A DNA stretch of 64,000 bases from Roseomonas populi (lineage in GTDB: Bacteria > Pseudomonadota > Alphaproteobacteria > Acetobacterales > Acetobacteraceae): positions 186,001 to 250,000 of the forward strand of contig NZ_JANJOU010000010.1 in NCBI RefSeq assembly GCF_024594815.1, in the 5' to 3' direction. Of this stretch, positions 53,533-61,244 are shown one piece after another. A program made the position numbers and the translations under genes. The number at the start of each line of letters is the position of its first letter. Positions within the stretch are counted from its first letter, which is position 1. The notes under the pieces were generated by a model, which saw nothing but the letters and a program-made list of their open reading frames with translations, was not told the DNA's origin and did not search any database.

Positions 53533-53994
53533 CTACGCCGCCCCCAGGGCGCGTTCCCAGTGCCGCAGGCTCTCGGCGTTCACCGGCCCACCCGCCGCCG
53601 CGTTGCGGGCCAGCAGCGCGGCGTGGAACCGCGCTGCCTCCTCACGCCCCAGAAGGTCCCGCACGGCGGTGATGATGCGGGTGATGCGAAGGTGGTTGTG
53701 GTCGAAGCGCACCAGCCAGTCGTCCGTATCCGCGTAGAAGCGCGCCATCCGGTCCAGTGCCGCGCGCAGCCCCTCCCGCGCCGCCGGATCCGCCCGGATC
53801 GCCGCCGCCTCATCCTCCCCCAGCACCGGCGATCCCGGCACGGCGCGGCTCGGCTCCCGCAACGGAAAAAGCCACTGGATGAAGTCGTGCACGGCCTCCA
53901 GCCGGCCGTCGTCGAAGGCCAGCACATCGGCCAAGCGGCGCCCCCGGCCGTCGCGGCCAGCGCCGCGCAGGAAGGCGTGGATGGGATGTTCCAT
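53533..53994 (-). CDS. Opioid growth factor receptor-related (OGFr_N) domain protein
   Basis: A 153-residue protein with the OGFr_N signature: H-P-I-H-A-F-L-R-G, L-A-D-V-L-A-F-D-D, H-D-F-I-Q-W-L-F-P-L and S-R-A-V-P-G-S-P-V-L, then a helical region L-V-R-F-D-H-N-H-L-R-I-T-R-I. The domain is named after a vertebrate protein but is widespread in proteobacteria, where its function is unknown. No signal peptide. It starts 8 bases upstream of the MOSC gene, so it is likely co-expressed with it. The ATG at 53994 begins homology. Confidence 0.82.
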   Translation of the reverse strand: MEHPIHAFLRGAGRDGRGRRLADVLAFDDGRLEAVHDFIQWLFPLREPSRAVPGSPVLGEDEAAAIRADPAAREGLRAALDRMARFYADTDDWLVRFDHNHLRITRIITAVRDLLGREEAARFHAALLARNAAAGGPVNAESLRHWERALGAA

Positions 53995-54044
53995 GCACCC
54001 CGAACGCCCCACCGCCGCTCGGGTTCTCAGGGCGGCCGAGGCCC

Positions 54045-54641
54045 CTAACGCCGGAAAACGAGCAGAAGGTTGTTGGCCGGCATCTCATGCACTTCCGGCG
54101 CCCCGAACCCCCTCGCCGCAGCCTCCGCTGCCACTGTCTCCAGGTCGCGCACGCCCCATTCGGGATTCCGGCGCCGCAGGTCGGCATCGAAATCGGCGTT
54201 GCTCGGTGCTGTATGCACGCCGTTCCGCCGATAGGGGCCGTAGAGCACCAGCGGCGCCCCCGGCCGCAGCAGGGCCGCCGCGCCGCGCATCAGGCCCAGC
54301 GTCGCCGCCCAGGGCGCGATATGGATCATGTTGATGCAGAGCACGGCATCCGCCGCGACGGCGGGCCATTCCCCCGCCGCGTCCAGCGCCAGGGCCGGGC
54401 GGATGTTCCCCTGCCCGGCCGCCCAGGCATCAATGCTGCCCCGCGCCCCCGGATCGGGGTCGCTGGGCTGGAAGACCAGGTCCGGGAATGCCTGGGCGAA
54501 GTGCAGCGCGTGCTCGCCGGTGCCGCTCGCGACCTCCAGCACCACCCCTTGCGGCGGCAGCACGCCCCGCAGCACGGCCAGGATGGGATCGCGGTTGCGG
54601 GCGGCGGCCGGTGCCCGGCGCCGCAGGTTGCTGGAGGTCAT
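54045..54641 (-). CDS. DUF938 SAM-dependent methyltransferase-like protein
   Basis: A 198-residue Rossmann-fold protein. The SAM-binding motif V-L-E-V-A-S-G-T-G-E-H near residue 36 and N-M-I-H-I-A-P-W near 105 are typical of DUF938. The Y-G-P-Y-x-R-x-G-x-H-T-A-P-S-N-x-x-F-D signature is also present. The methylated substrate is unknown. It sits between the OGFr-like gene and the desaturase on the same strand. The ATG at 54641 is chosen because homology begins there. Confidence 0.85.
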   Translation of the reverse strand: MTSSNLRRRAPAAARNRDPILAVLRGVLPPQGVVLEVASGTGEHALHFAQAFPDLVFQPSDPDPGARGSIDAWAAGQGNIRPALALDAAGEWPAVAADAVLCINMIHIAPWAATLGLMRGAAALLRPGAPLVLYGPYRRNGVHTAPSNADFDADLRRRNPEWGVRDLETVAAEAAARGFGAPEVHEMPANNLLLVFRR

Positions 54642-54706
54642 GGCACGCCATGTGCCCCGGAAGGACCGGGAATACGAGGGGGAGAGGACGCAGCAGCCCC
54701 CTCCCC

Positions 54707-55612
54707 TCACCCCACCTTCCGCAGCGCCCGGATATGATCCCGGTGCCAGGCCGCATAGCCCGTCCCGACATGCGCCAGCCGGTCCCGCAGCAGCGCGTGC
54801 GCGTCCTTCAGGCGATGGAAGGGAATGAAGGGGTAAAGGTGGTGCTCCGCGTGATACGGCATCTCCCACATCAGCAGCCGCACCGGCGCCACCGTCATCA
54901 TGGTGCGCGTGTTCGTCAGGCCGTTGGAATCCTCCGTGCAGCCCGTGTGCTCCGTCAGCAGGTACAGCCGCAGCACGGGCTGGCCGAGCAGTTGCGGCCC
55001 CACCCAGAACAGCAGCACCGCCCCCCAACCGAAGGCCAGGCCTACGGCCACCGCCAGCACCACCGTCAGCGCCGAGCCCGCCCGGATACTGCGCACCACC
55101 CGCGGCGCGGAGGCCGGGTGGATGAAGGGATAGGCCGAGAGATCGCCTTTCCACCCCCGCGCCCAGACCGTCAGCTGCGCGCGCCAGTAGGGCAGGCCGA
55201 CCACCCGCGCCACATAGGCCGGCAGGTCCCCCGGCGGCGGCGGGGACAGCTCCGGGTCGTGCTCGGGATCCTGGGTGTGCTTGTGATGGGCCAGGTGGAA
55301 GGCTTGGTAGAAGTGCCAGTTCCGCAGCGCCGGCAGCGCCACCAGCCAGCCCACCACCGCGTTCACCCGGCGGGACTTGAAGGCCGTGTAGTGGCAGGTC
55401 TCGTGGATCGGCGCGAAAAGGGCCGCCTGCACCACCCCCGCCAGCAGCATCGCCGGCACCACCAGAAGCGGGGGCGAGACCGCCACCAGCCAGCCCGTGG
55501 CCAGGATCAGCGCCAGATGGACCCCCAGCCTCGCCCAGCCCCGCGCGTCGGAGCGGGTGTTGAGGTGCATCATCTCCCGCGGCTTCGGGGCCGCCATCAC
55601 CGTCGCGCTCAT
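54707..55612 (-). CDS. Membrane fatty-acid desaturase / hydroxylase
   Basis: A 301-residue integral-membrane di-iron enzyme. The three His boxes are H-E-T-C-H at 70-74, H-L-A-H-H at 106-110 and H-A-E-H-H at 254-258, with hydrophobic stretches around 32-66, 85-97 and 180-220. This is the PF00487 arrangement. It could desaturate fatty acyl chains or hydroxylate another lipid or carotenoid; sequence alone does not decide. Divergent from the ABC-transporter operon. Confidence 0.9.
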   Translation of the reverse strand: MSATVMAAPKPREMMHLNTRSDARGWARLGVHLALILATGWLVAVSPPLLVVPAMLLAGVVQAALFAPIHETCHYTAFKSRRVNAVVGWLVALPALRNWHFYQAFHLAHHKHTQDPEHDPELSPPPPGDLPAYVARVVGLPYWRAQLTVWARGWKGDLSAYPFIHPASAPRVVRSIRAGSALTVVLAVAVGLAFGWGAVLLFWVGPQLLGQPVLRLYLLTEHTGCTEDSNGLTNTRTMMTVAPVRLLMWEMPYHAEHHLYPFIPFHRLKDAHALLRDRLAHVGTGYAAWHRDHIRALRKVG

Positions 55613-55738
55613 GCTGCCGATCCTCTCTCACAGCCGCCCCGCACCGGAAGCAAAACCCGCGCCGCGCCCTTCCCCTCCGGACCGCCCGCCCGATTCCCCA
55701 TCTTGACCGGGCGCCCCGGCTCGGCCGAAACGGCCGGC

Positions 55739-56557
55739 GTGCAGGAGGACGGCACCATCGCGGCCAGCGGCCACACCGCCCCATCGCGGGAGGACAGCAC
55801 GGGGCCCGCCCCCGTCGTCGCGCTCCGCGGCGTCACCAAGCGCTACGGCAACGGCACGCTGGCGGTGCAGGGGCTGGACCTGGACATCACGACAGGGAGC
55901 TTTGTCTCCCTTCTCGGCCCATCAGGCTGCGGCAAGAGCACGGTGCTGCGGATGGTGGCGGGCCTCTCCCCCCTCACCGCCGGGGGCATCGCCTGGCCGC
56001 GCGCCGCCGGGCGCCCGCCGAAGCTCGGCTTCGTCTTCCAGGAGCCCACGCTGATGCCCTGGAAGACCGCAATCGACAACGTCGCCCTGCCCCTGCGCCT
56101 GGAAGGCGTGGCGAAGGCCGAACGCCACCGCCGCGCGCGGGAGATGCTCGATCTCGTCGGCCTTTCCGACTTCGCGAACAGCTACCCGCGCGAGCTCTCC
56201 GGCGGCATGAGGATGCGCGTCTCCATCGCCCGTGCCCTGGTCACGGAACCGGAGGTCCTGCTGCTGGACGAGCCCTTCGCAGCCCTGGACGAGATCACCC
56301 GCTTCCGCCTGAACAACGACCTCCTGCGGCTCTGGGAGAGCCGGCGCTTCACCGCCGTCTTCGTCACCCACTCCGTCTTCGAATCCGTCTATCTCTCGCA
56401 GCGCGTGGTGGTCATGGCAGCAAACCCCGGCCGCCTGCACGCCGACCTCCCCATCGCCGCCCCCGCCCGGCGGGACGAGGCCTTCCGCACCTCCCCCGAC
56501 TACGCCGCCCTCTGCCGCACCGTCTCCGAGGCGCTGGAAAGGGCCATGAAAGCATGA
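55739..56557 (+). CDS. ABC transporter ATP-binding protein, SsuB/TauB/nitrate type
   Basis: About 272 residues. Walker A G-P-S-G-C-G-K-S-T, Q-loop Q-E-P-T-L-M-P-W, signature L-S-G-G-M-R-M-R and Walker B L-L-L-D-E-P-F-A-A-L-D are all intact, followed by the H-loop T-H-S-V-F-E-S-V-Y-L, typical of the nitrate/sulfonate/taurine and pyrimidine-precursor branch. The exact start is uncertain: GTG at 55739 or TTG at 55703, neither with a good ribosome-binding site; homology begins near 55815. Overlaps the permease by four bases. Confidence 0.88.
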   Translation: MQEDGTIAASGHTAPSREDSTGPAPVVALRGVTKRYGNGTLAVQGLDLDITTGSFVSLLGPSGCGKSTVLRMVAGLSPLTAGGIAWPRAAGRPPKLGFVFQEPTLMPWKTAIDNVALPLRLEGVAKAERHRRAREMLDLVGLSDFANSYPRELSGGMRMRVSIARALVTEPEVLLLDEPFAALDEITRFRLNNDLLRLWESRRFTAVFVTHSVFESVYLSQRVVVMAANPGRLHADLPIAAPARRDEAFRTSPDYAALCRTVSEALERAMKA

Positions 56558-57390
56558 CCCCACCCGACGACGCGCCCGGCCGGGAACGCCGCATCCTCGG
56601 CCTGCCGCCCGGCACCTGGCCGCGCATCCTGGCGCCGCTGGTAGTGGGTCTGCTCCTCCTCGGCGGCTGGGAATGGGCCGTGCGCCACTTCGCCGTGCCC
56701 GCCTACATCCTCCCCGGCCCCGTGGCGATCGCGCGAACGCTGGTGGCGGACTGGCCCACCCTCTCCGGCTCGCTCGCCGTCACGCTCCGCATCACCGTGC
56801 TGGCCCTGCTGGTGGCCACAGCCGCAGGCCTCGCCCTCTCGATCCTGTTCAGCCAGTCCAAATGGGTGGAGATGACCTTCCTGCCCTATGCGGTGATGCT
56901 GCAGGTCACGCCGGTCGTCGCCATCGCGCCGCTCATCATCATCTGGGTGGACAACATCCAGGCCTCGCTCCTCATCTGCGCCTGGATCGTCGCCTTCTTC
57001 CCCGTCGTCTCGAACACCACCATCGGGCTCAACAGCACGGACCGGAACCTGCTGGACCTGTTCCGCCTCTACGGCGCCACGCGCTGGCAAACCCTGGTCC
57101 ACCTCCGCCTGCCCGCCGCCATGCCCTTCTTCCTGGCCGGGCTGCGCATCTCCGGCGGCCTCTCCCTCATCGGCGCCATTGTCGCGGAATTCGTGGCCGG
57201 CGCGGGCGGCGCATCGTCGGGCCTCGCCTACCGCATCCTCGAATCCGGCTACCAGCTCCAGATCCCCCGCATGTTCGCGGCGCTGGCGCTGATCTCCTTC
57301 TCGGGCGTCCTCATCTTCCTCGCCCTCTCCCTCGTCTCGCACCTGATGCTCCGCCGCTGGCACGAGAGCGCGCTGAGAAAGGACCACTGA
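56554..57390 (+). CDS. ABC transporter permease, SsuC/TauC-like
   Basis: A 278-residue inner-membrane permease with about six transmembrane segments and the BPD_transp_1 coupling motif N-T-T-I-G-L-N-S-T-D-R-N-L-L-D-L-F-R, then G-A-T-R-W-Q. It forms a transporter with the preceding ATPase. No periplasmic binding-protein gene is in this operon, so the receptor must be encoded elsewhere. Two bases separate it from the amidohydrolase gene, which suggests a heterocyclic amine or pyrimidine as cargo. Confidence 0.88.
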   Translation: MTPPDDAPGRERRILGLPPGTWPRILAPLVVGLLLLGGWEWAVRHFAVPAYILPGPVAIARTLVADWPTLSGSLAVTLRITVLALLVATAAGLALSILFSQSKWVEMTFLPYAVMLQVTPVVAIAPLIIIWVDNIQASLLICAWIVAFFPVVSNTTIGLNSTDRNLLDLFRLYGATRWQTLVHLRLPAAMPFFLAGLRISGGLSLIGAIVAEFVAGAGGASSGLAYRILESGYQLQIPRMFAALALISFSGVLIFLALSLVSHLMLRRWHESALRKDH

Positions 57391-57392
57391 CC

Positions 57393-58709
57393 GTGCCCGG
57401 CTTCCCCCCGATCCCCGCCGATGGCAGCGGGATGCTCCTCCACCGCGCCTCCGTCCCCGCAGCAATGCTGGAAGCCGATCTCGGCCCCGCCGACGCGGAC
57501 GGCCTCGTCCTCGCCGACATCCGCATCGAGGCCGGTCGCATCGCCGCCCTCACCCCCGCCGCCGCCACGGCGCCGGAAGGCGCGCTGGACCTCGACCGCG
57601 GTCAGGTCTGGCCCGGCCTCGTCGATCCCCACGCCCATCTCGACAAGGCGCACATTTTCCCCCGCGCGGTGAACCCGGACGGCACCCACCCCGGCGCCGT
57701 AAAGGCCGTGGCCGAGGACCGCGCGGCGCATTGGAGCGCCGAGGACGTCCGCCGCCGCTTCACCTTCGCCCTGCGCTGCGCCGAGGCGAACGGCGTGGTC
57801 GCCATCCGCACCCACCTGGACAGCCACGGCCCGCAGGCCGCCCTCACCTGGCCCGTCTTCGCCGAACTGCGTGAGGAATGGCGCGGCCGCATCACCCTCC
57901 AGGCCGCCGGCCTCGTCTCCATCACCGACTACGCGGGAGAGGAGGGCGAGGCCCTCGCCGCCCGCATCGCCGCCACCGGCGGCCTCCTTGGCGGCAATAC
58001 CCGCATCCCCGACGACAACGGCGAGAAGCTGGAAGCCTCCCTCGACGGCCTCTTCCGCCAGGCCATCAAGCACGGCCTCGACATCGACCTCCACGTGGAC
58101 GAGAGCGGCGACCCGAATGCCGCCACCCTCGGCCCCATCGCCCGCGCCGCCCTCCGCCACCGCTTCCCCGGCCGCCTCACCTGCGGCCACTGCTGCAGCC
58201 TCGCCGTGCAGCCGCCCGACGTCGCCGACCGCGTGATGGACCTGGTGGCAGAGGCCGGCATCACGATCATCTCCCTGCCGCCCGTGAACCAGTACCTGCA
58301 GGACCGCGTGCCCGGCCGCACGCCGCGGTGGCGCGGCGTGACGCTCCTCCACGAGCTCCGCGCCCGCGGCATCAACGTGCTCATCGGCGGCGACAACTGC
58401 CGCGACCCCTTCTACGGCTACGGCGACCACGACCCGATCGAGACCTTCACGGACTCCGTCCGCATCGGCCACCTGGACAAGCCCATCGGCGACTGGCCCG
58501 CCGCCGTCACCGCCCGCCCCGCCGGCTGGATGGGCCTGCCCGACCACGGCCGCATCCGCCCCGGCACCGCCGCCGACCTCGTCCTCTTCCGCGGCCGCAG
58601 CATGGACGAGTTGCTCTCCCGCCGCCGTGGCCCGCGCATCGTCCTCCGCAACGGCCGCCCCATCCCCGCCGAACTTCCGGAATATCGGGAACTGGACGAC
58701 CTTTTCTGA
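57393..58709 (+). CDS. Cytosine-deaminase-like metal-dependent amidohydrolase
   Basis: A 438-residue amidohydrolase. Metal and catalytic segments are D-P-H-A-H-L-D-K-A-H (His80, His82), R-T-H-L-D-S-H, H-V-D-E-S-G-D, G-H-C-C-S-L and G-G-D-N-C-R-D-P-F, matching the CodA/cytosine-deaminase clade more than hydantoinases. It may deaminate cytosine or another ring amine such as a triazine or pterin-like compound. The GTG at 57393 is right after the permease stop, so it is the third gene of the operon. Repeat copy B begins 7 bases after its stop. Confidence 0.85.
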   Translation: MPGFPPIPADGSGMLLHRASVPAAMLEADLGPADADGLVLADIRIEAGRIAALTPAAATAPEGALDLDRGQVWPGLVDPHAHLDKAHIFPRAVNPDGTHPGAVKAVAEDRAAHWSAEDVRRRFTFALRCAEANGVVAIRTHLDSHGPQAALTWPVFAELREEWRGRITLQAAGLVSITDYAGEEGEALAARIAATGGLLGGNTRIPDDNGEKLEASLDGLFRQAIKHGLDIDLHVDESGDPNAATLGPIARAALRHRFPGRLTCGHCCSLAVQPPDVADRVMDLVAEAGITIISLPPVNQYLQDRVPGRTPRWRGVTLLHELRARGINVLIGGDNCRDPFYGYGDHDPIETFTDSVRIGHLDKPIGDWPAAVTARPAGWMGLPDHGRIRPGTAADLVLFRGRSMDELLSRRRGPRIVLRNGRPIPAELPEYRELDDLF

Positions 58710-58716
58710 CCTGTCC

Positions 58717-58968
58717 GGCCCCAAGGGGCTCCGCCCCTTGGATCCCCGCCAGGAGGCTCAGCCTCCTGGACCTGCATCGGGCTGCCGCGGGGACTGACTT
58801 GAAGCGCGGCGCCTGACGATCAGGACCCGATCCTGCCCTTGCAGTCGCCTCGGCTCCACGAGCCGAGGCGCACCGTCAGCGAAACGCAGACCAACTCCTA
58901 GAAAAGGATGATGGAGAGGGGTCCGGGGAGAGGAAGAATTCCTTCTTCCTCTCCCTGGCCACAGACCG
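58717..58968 (-). repeat. Hairpin-rich intergenic repeat, copy B (inverted, with extra module)
   Basis: Reverse-complement counterpart of 22096-22316, 252 bases. It retains all three hairpins: 58721-58741, 58847-58869 and 58923-58958. It adds a fourth, a 9-bp perfect stem at 58749-58769 (CCAGGAGGC/GCCTCCTGG, TCA loop), with flanking bases inserted between conserved parts. One outer pair of the long hairpin changes from G-C to G-T but the stem is kept. It occupies most of the 322-base gap 58710-59031; the remaining 63 bases before the next gene show nothing notable. Confidence 0.88.
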
Positions 58969-59031
58969 TCCCCCACAGAACCAGCACGAACCTTGCGCCT
59001 CGCTGCACCGCAACAAACATGAGGACGGATC

Positions 59032-59817
59032 ATGACCATCCTCAAAGCCGCGCTCTTTCTCTTCATCCTCCTCTACCTCGTCCCGCTCGGAGTCTCCGCC
59101 GCCCTCTACAAGGCCAGGGCGGCGGGCACGGACTGGTGGGCGGCGGACCGCTCCAGCGCCGGCCTCCTGCCGCCCGCCGCCCGCAATCCCGGCGCGGTGG
59201 TGCGCGTCTATGCCGCCCCAACGGTGCGCTGGCGCGGCATCTTCGCCGTACACTGCTGGATCGTCTTCAAGCCGGAGGGCGCGGCCTCCTACACCCGCTA
59301 CGACTACACCGCCTGGGGCGACCCCATTCGCATGAACGGCTTCGCGCCCGATGGCCGCTGGTTCGGCCAGGCCCCGGAAACCGTCTTCGCCGCCGATGGC
59401 CCGGCCGCATCCGCCCTGATCCCGCCCATCCAGCAGGCCATCGCGGATTATGCCTGGAGCAACCGCGGCGACTACCGCGCCTGGCCCGGCCCCAACTCCA
59501 ACACCTTCGTCGCGGCGATCATGGAGGCTGTGCCCTCCATCGGCCTCACCCTGCCGCCCAATGCCATCGGCAAGGACTACCCCCATGATGGCCGCTGGCT
59601 GCGCCTTACCCCCTCGCGCACAGGCTTCCGCCTCTCGCTCGGCGGCTATGCCGGCCTGACCCTCGCCTGGGTGGAAGGAATTGAGGTGAACATCCTCGGC
59701 GGCGTCGCGGGCCTGGACCTGCGCCGCCCCGCGATCAAGCTGCCCGGCCTCGGCCGCATCGGCATGCGCGGGCCGGAGGGCACGGGGAACCCGCCCCTGC
59801 CGGCGGAGGCAGGCTAA
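59032..59817 (+). CDS. DUF3750 domain protein
   Basis: A 261-residue protein of a conserved proteobacterial family of unknown function. An N-terminal hydrophobic helix (about residues 6-24) anchors or exports it. The body has W-R-G-I-F-A-V-H-C-W-I-V and Y-R-A-W-P-G-P-N-S-N-T-F-V, in which a conserved His and Asn/Ser/Thr look like an active site of an NlpC/P60-like or transpeptidase-like fold, though this is only a visual impression. It stands alone, convergent with the MarR gene at 59840. Confidence 0.8.
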   Translation: MTILKAALFLFILLYLVPLGVSAALYKARAAGTDWWAADRSSAGLLPPAARNPGAVVRVYAAPTVRWRGIFAVHCWIVFKPEGAASYTRYDYTAWGDPIRMNGFAPDGRWFGQAPETVFAADGPAASALIPPIQQAIADYAWSNRGDYRAWPGPNSNTFVAAIMEAVPSIGLTLPPNAIGKDYPHDGRWLRLTPSRTGFRLSLGGYAGLTLAWVEGIEVNILGGVAGLDLRRPAIKLPGLGRIGMRGPEGTGNPPLPAEAG

Positions 59818-59839
59818 CTCACGATCCGGCGGAGGCCGG

Positions 59840-60328
59840 CTAACCCGCCATTGCCCGCCGGATCGGCGCCGGCGTCACCTCGTTGTGCAGGTCCGCCAGT
59901 TGCGCGACCAGCCGCAGGAAGGTGGCCCGGTCCGCCGGGGAGAGCGGGGCGAGCAGCCTCTCCTGCACCCGCCGCACCGGCGCCTCCACCTTCCGCAGCA
60001 AATCCATGCCCGCCCGCGTCAGCCGCAGCCGCTTCGCCCGCCGATCCTCCGGCGCGGGCTCCCGGGCGATCCAGCCCTTCGCCTCCAGCCGCTCCAGCAC
60101 CCCGCCCAGCGTCGAGCGGTCGAAGGCGATCAGCGCCGAGAGCCGCGTCGCATCCACCCCGGGATAGGCGCGGATGGCGAAGAGCGCGCTGAACTGCACG
60201 GAGGTCAGGTCGAACTCCCCCACCTCCTCCGCGAAGATGGCGCCCGAGATCTGCTGGGCGCGCCGGATCAGGTGCCCGGGCATCCCGTAGATCTCCTGCA
60301 TCGGCCCGTCATCCTCGCTGTCCCTCAA
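59840..60328 (-). CDS. MarR-family transcriptional regulator
   Basis: A 162-residue winged-helix repressor with T-S-V-Q-F-S-A-L-F-A-I, D-R-S-T-L-G-G-V-L-E-R-L-E-A-K-G-W-I and P-E-D-R-R-A-K-R-L-R-L-T. The TTG at 60328 has GGGAGG 8 bases upstream; the ATG at 60301 would give a 153-residue protein and is also acceptable. It is divergent from the class II aldolase with a shared control region carrying direct repeats, so it likely regulates that operon. Confidence 0.9.
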   Translation of the reverse strand: MRDSEDDGPMQEIYGMPGHLIRRAQQISGAIFAEEVGEFDLTSVQFSALFAIRAYPGVDATRLSALIAFDRSTLGGVLERLEAKGWIAREPAPEDRRAKRLRLTRAGMDLLRKVEAPVRRVQERLLAPLSPADRATFLRLVAQLADLHNEVTPAPIRRAMAG

Positions 60329-60361
60329 GCCTCAGGCCTCCCTGGCGGTCACGGCGCTATA

Positions 60362-60390
60362 TTGACGGCATACTGAAAGAACGCATACTG
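60362..60390 (+). promoter_or_regulatory. Promoter with overlapping direct repeats (MarR target candidate)
   Basis: TTGACG (60362-60367), 16 bases, CATACT (60384-60389) form a sigma70-like promoter for the aldolase operon. GCATACTG occurs twice, at 60368-60375 and 60383-60390, 15 bases apart, so the second copy covers the -10 box. Binding there would block RNA polymerase. Confidence 0.5.
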
Positions 60391-60465
60391 CCTTTCAACG
60401 AAACAAGTCCAAGGGAGCGGGATGGAGTGGGCCGTGCCCACCATTCCCCCGGGGGAGTCTGCGGC

Positions 60466-61185
60466 TTGAGCCAGGACCTGCACGCGCTGCTCGGTGATCT
60501 CGTGGTCGCCAACCGCATCCTCGCGAACGAGGGTGTCCTCGACGATTTCGGCCACGTCGCCGTCCGCCACCCCGGCCGCCCCGACCGCTTCTTCATCTCC
60601 CGCTCCCGTTCGCCGGAGATCGTCACGCGCGACGACCTGCTGGAGTTCACGCTGGACGGCGTGCCGGTCGATCCCAAGGGCCTGCGCCCCTACCTGGAAA
60701 GCGTCCTCCACGCCCGCATCTTCGCCGCGCGCCCGGACGTGAACGCCACCGTCCACCACCACGCCCCGGCCGTGATGCCCTACACGATCGTGGACGTGCC
60801 GTTGAAGCCGATCATGCACATGGCCTCCGTCCTCGGCGGCGAGGTGCCGGTCTGGGACAGCCGCGACGAGTTCGGCGACACCAACATGCTGATCGACGAC
60901 GTCCCCCGCGCCGACAGCCTCGCCAAGGCCCTTGGCGGCGGCACCTGCGTGCTGCTGAAGAACCACGGCGCCGCCGTCGCCGCGCACTCCCTCCCCGCCG
61001 TCGTCTTCATCAGCGTCCGCATGAAGGACAATGCGGAGCTTCAGGCCCGCACCACCGCCATGGGAACACCGCGCTTCCTGACGGAAGGCGAGATCAGGCT
61101 GACGGCGGAGATGCTGATGGGCGAGCGCCCGCTGGACCGCGCCTGGTCCTACTACCGCGCCCGCGCCGGATTCGGCGGAATTTAA
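60466..61185 (+). CDS. Class II aldolase/adducin family protein
   Basis: A 239-residue zinc-dependent aldolase or decarboxylase. Metal ligands are in V-H-H-H-A-P-A-V and the later L-K-N-H-G-A-A-V. The family contains fuculose-phosphate aldolase, 3-dehydro-4-phosphotetronate decarboxylase and aromatic decarboxylases such as those of phthalate pathways, so the reaction is open. TTG at 60466 is preceded by GGGGGAG with 8-base spacing; a GTG at 60427 would add 13 non-homologous residues. Two Bug receptors follow on the same strand. Confidence 0.85.
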   Translation: MSQDLHALLGDLVVANRILANEGVLDDFGHVAVRHPGRPDRFFISRSRSPEIVTRDDLLEFTLDGVPVDPKGLRPYLESVLHARIFAARPDVNATVHHHAPAVMPYTIVDVPLKPIMHMASVLGGEVPVWDSRDEFGDTNMLIDDVPRADSLAKALGGGTCVLLKNHGAAVAAHSLPAVVFISVRMKDNAELQARTTAMGTPRFLTEGEIRLTAEMLMGERPLDRAWSYYRARAGFGGI

Positions 61186-61244
61186 CCGCACCGGCGCGAG
61201 AAGCCGGAAAGGCCCCGCGCCCAACTCCTCACCGGAGAACGTCC

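Noticed and set aside
54045-55784. A 579-codon minus frame that would fuse the DUF938 gene with upstream sequence
   Set aside because: The upstream part is out of frame with the desaturase, which has intact His boxes. DUF938 homology begins only at 54641.
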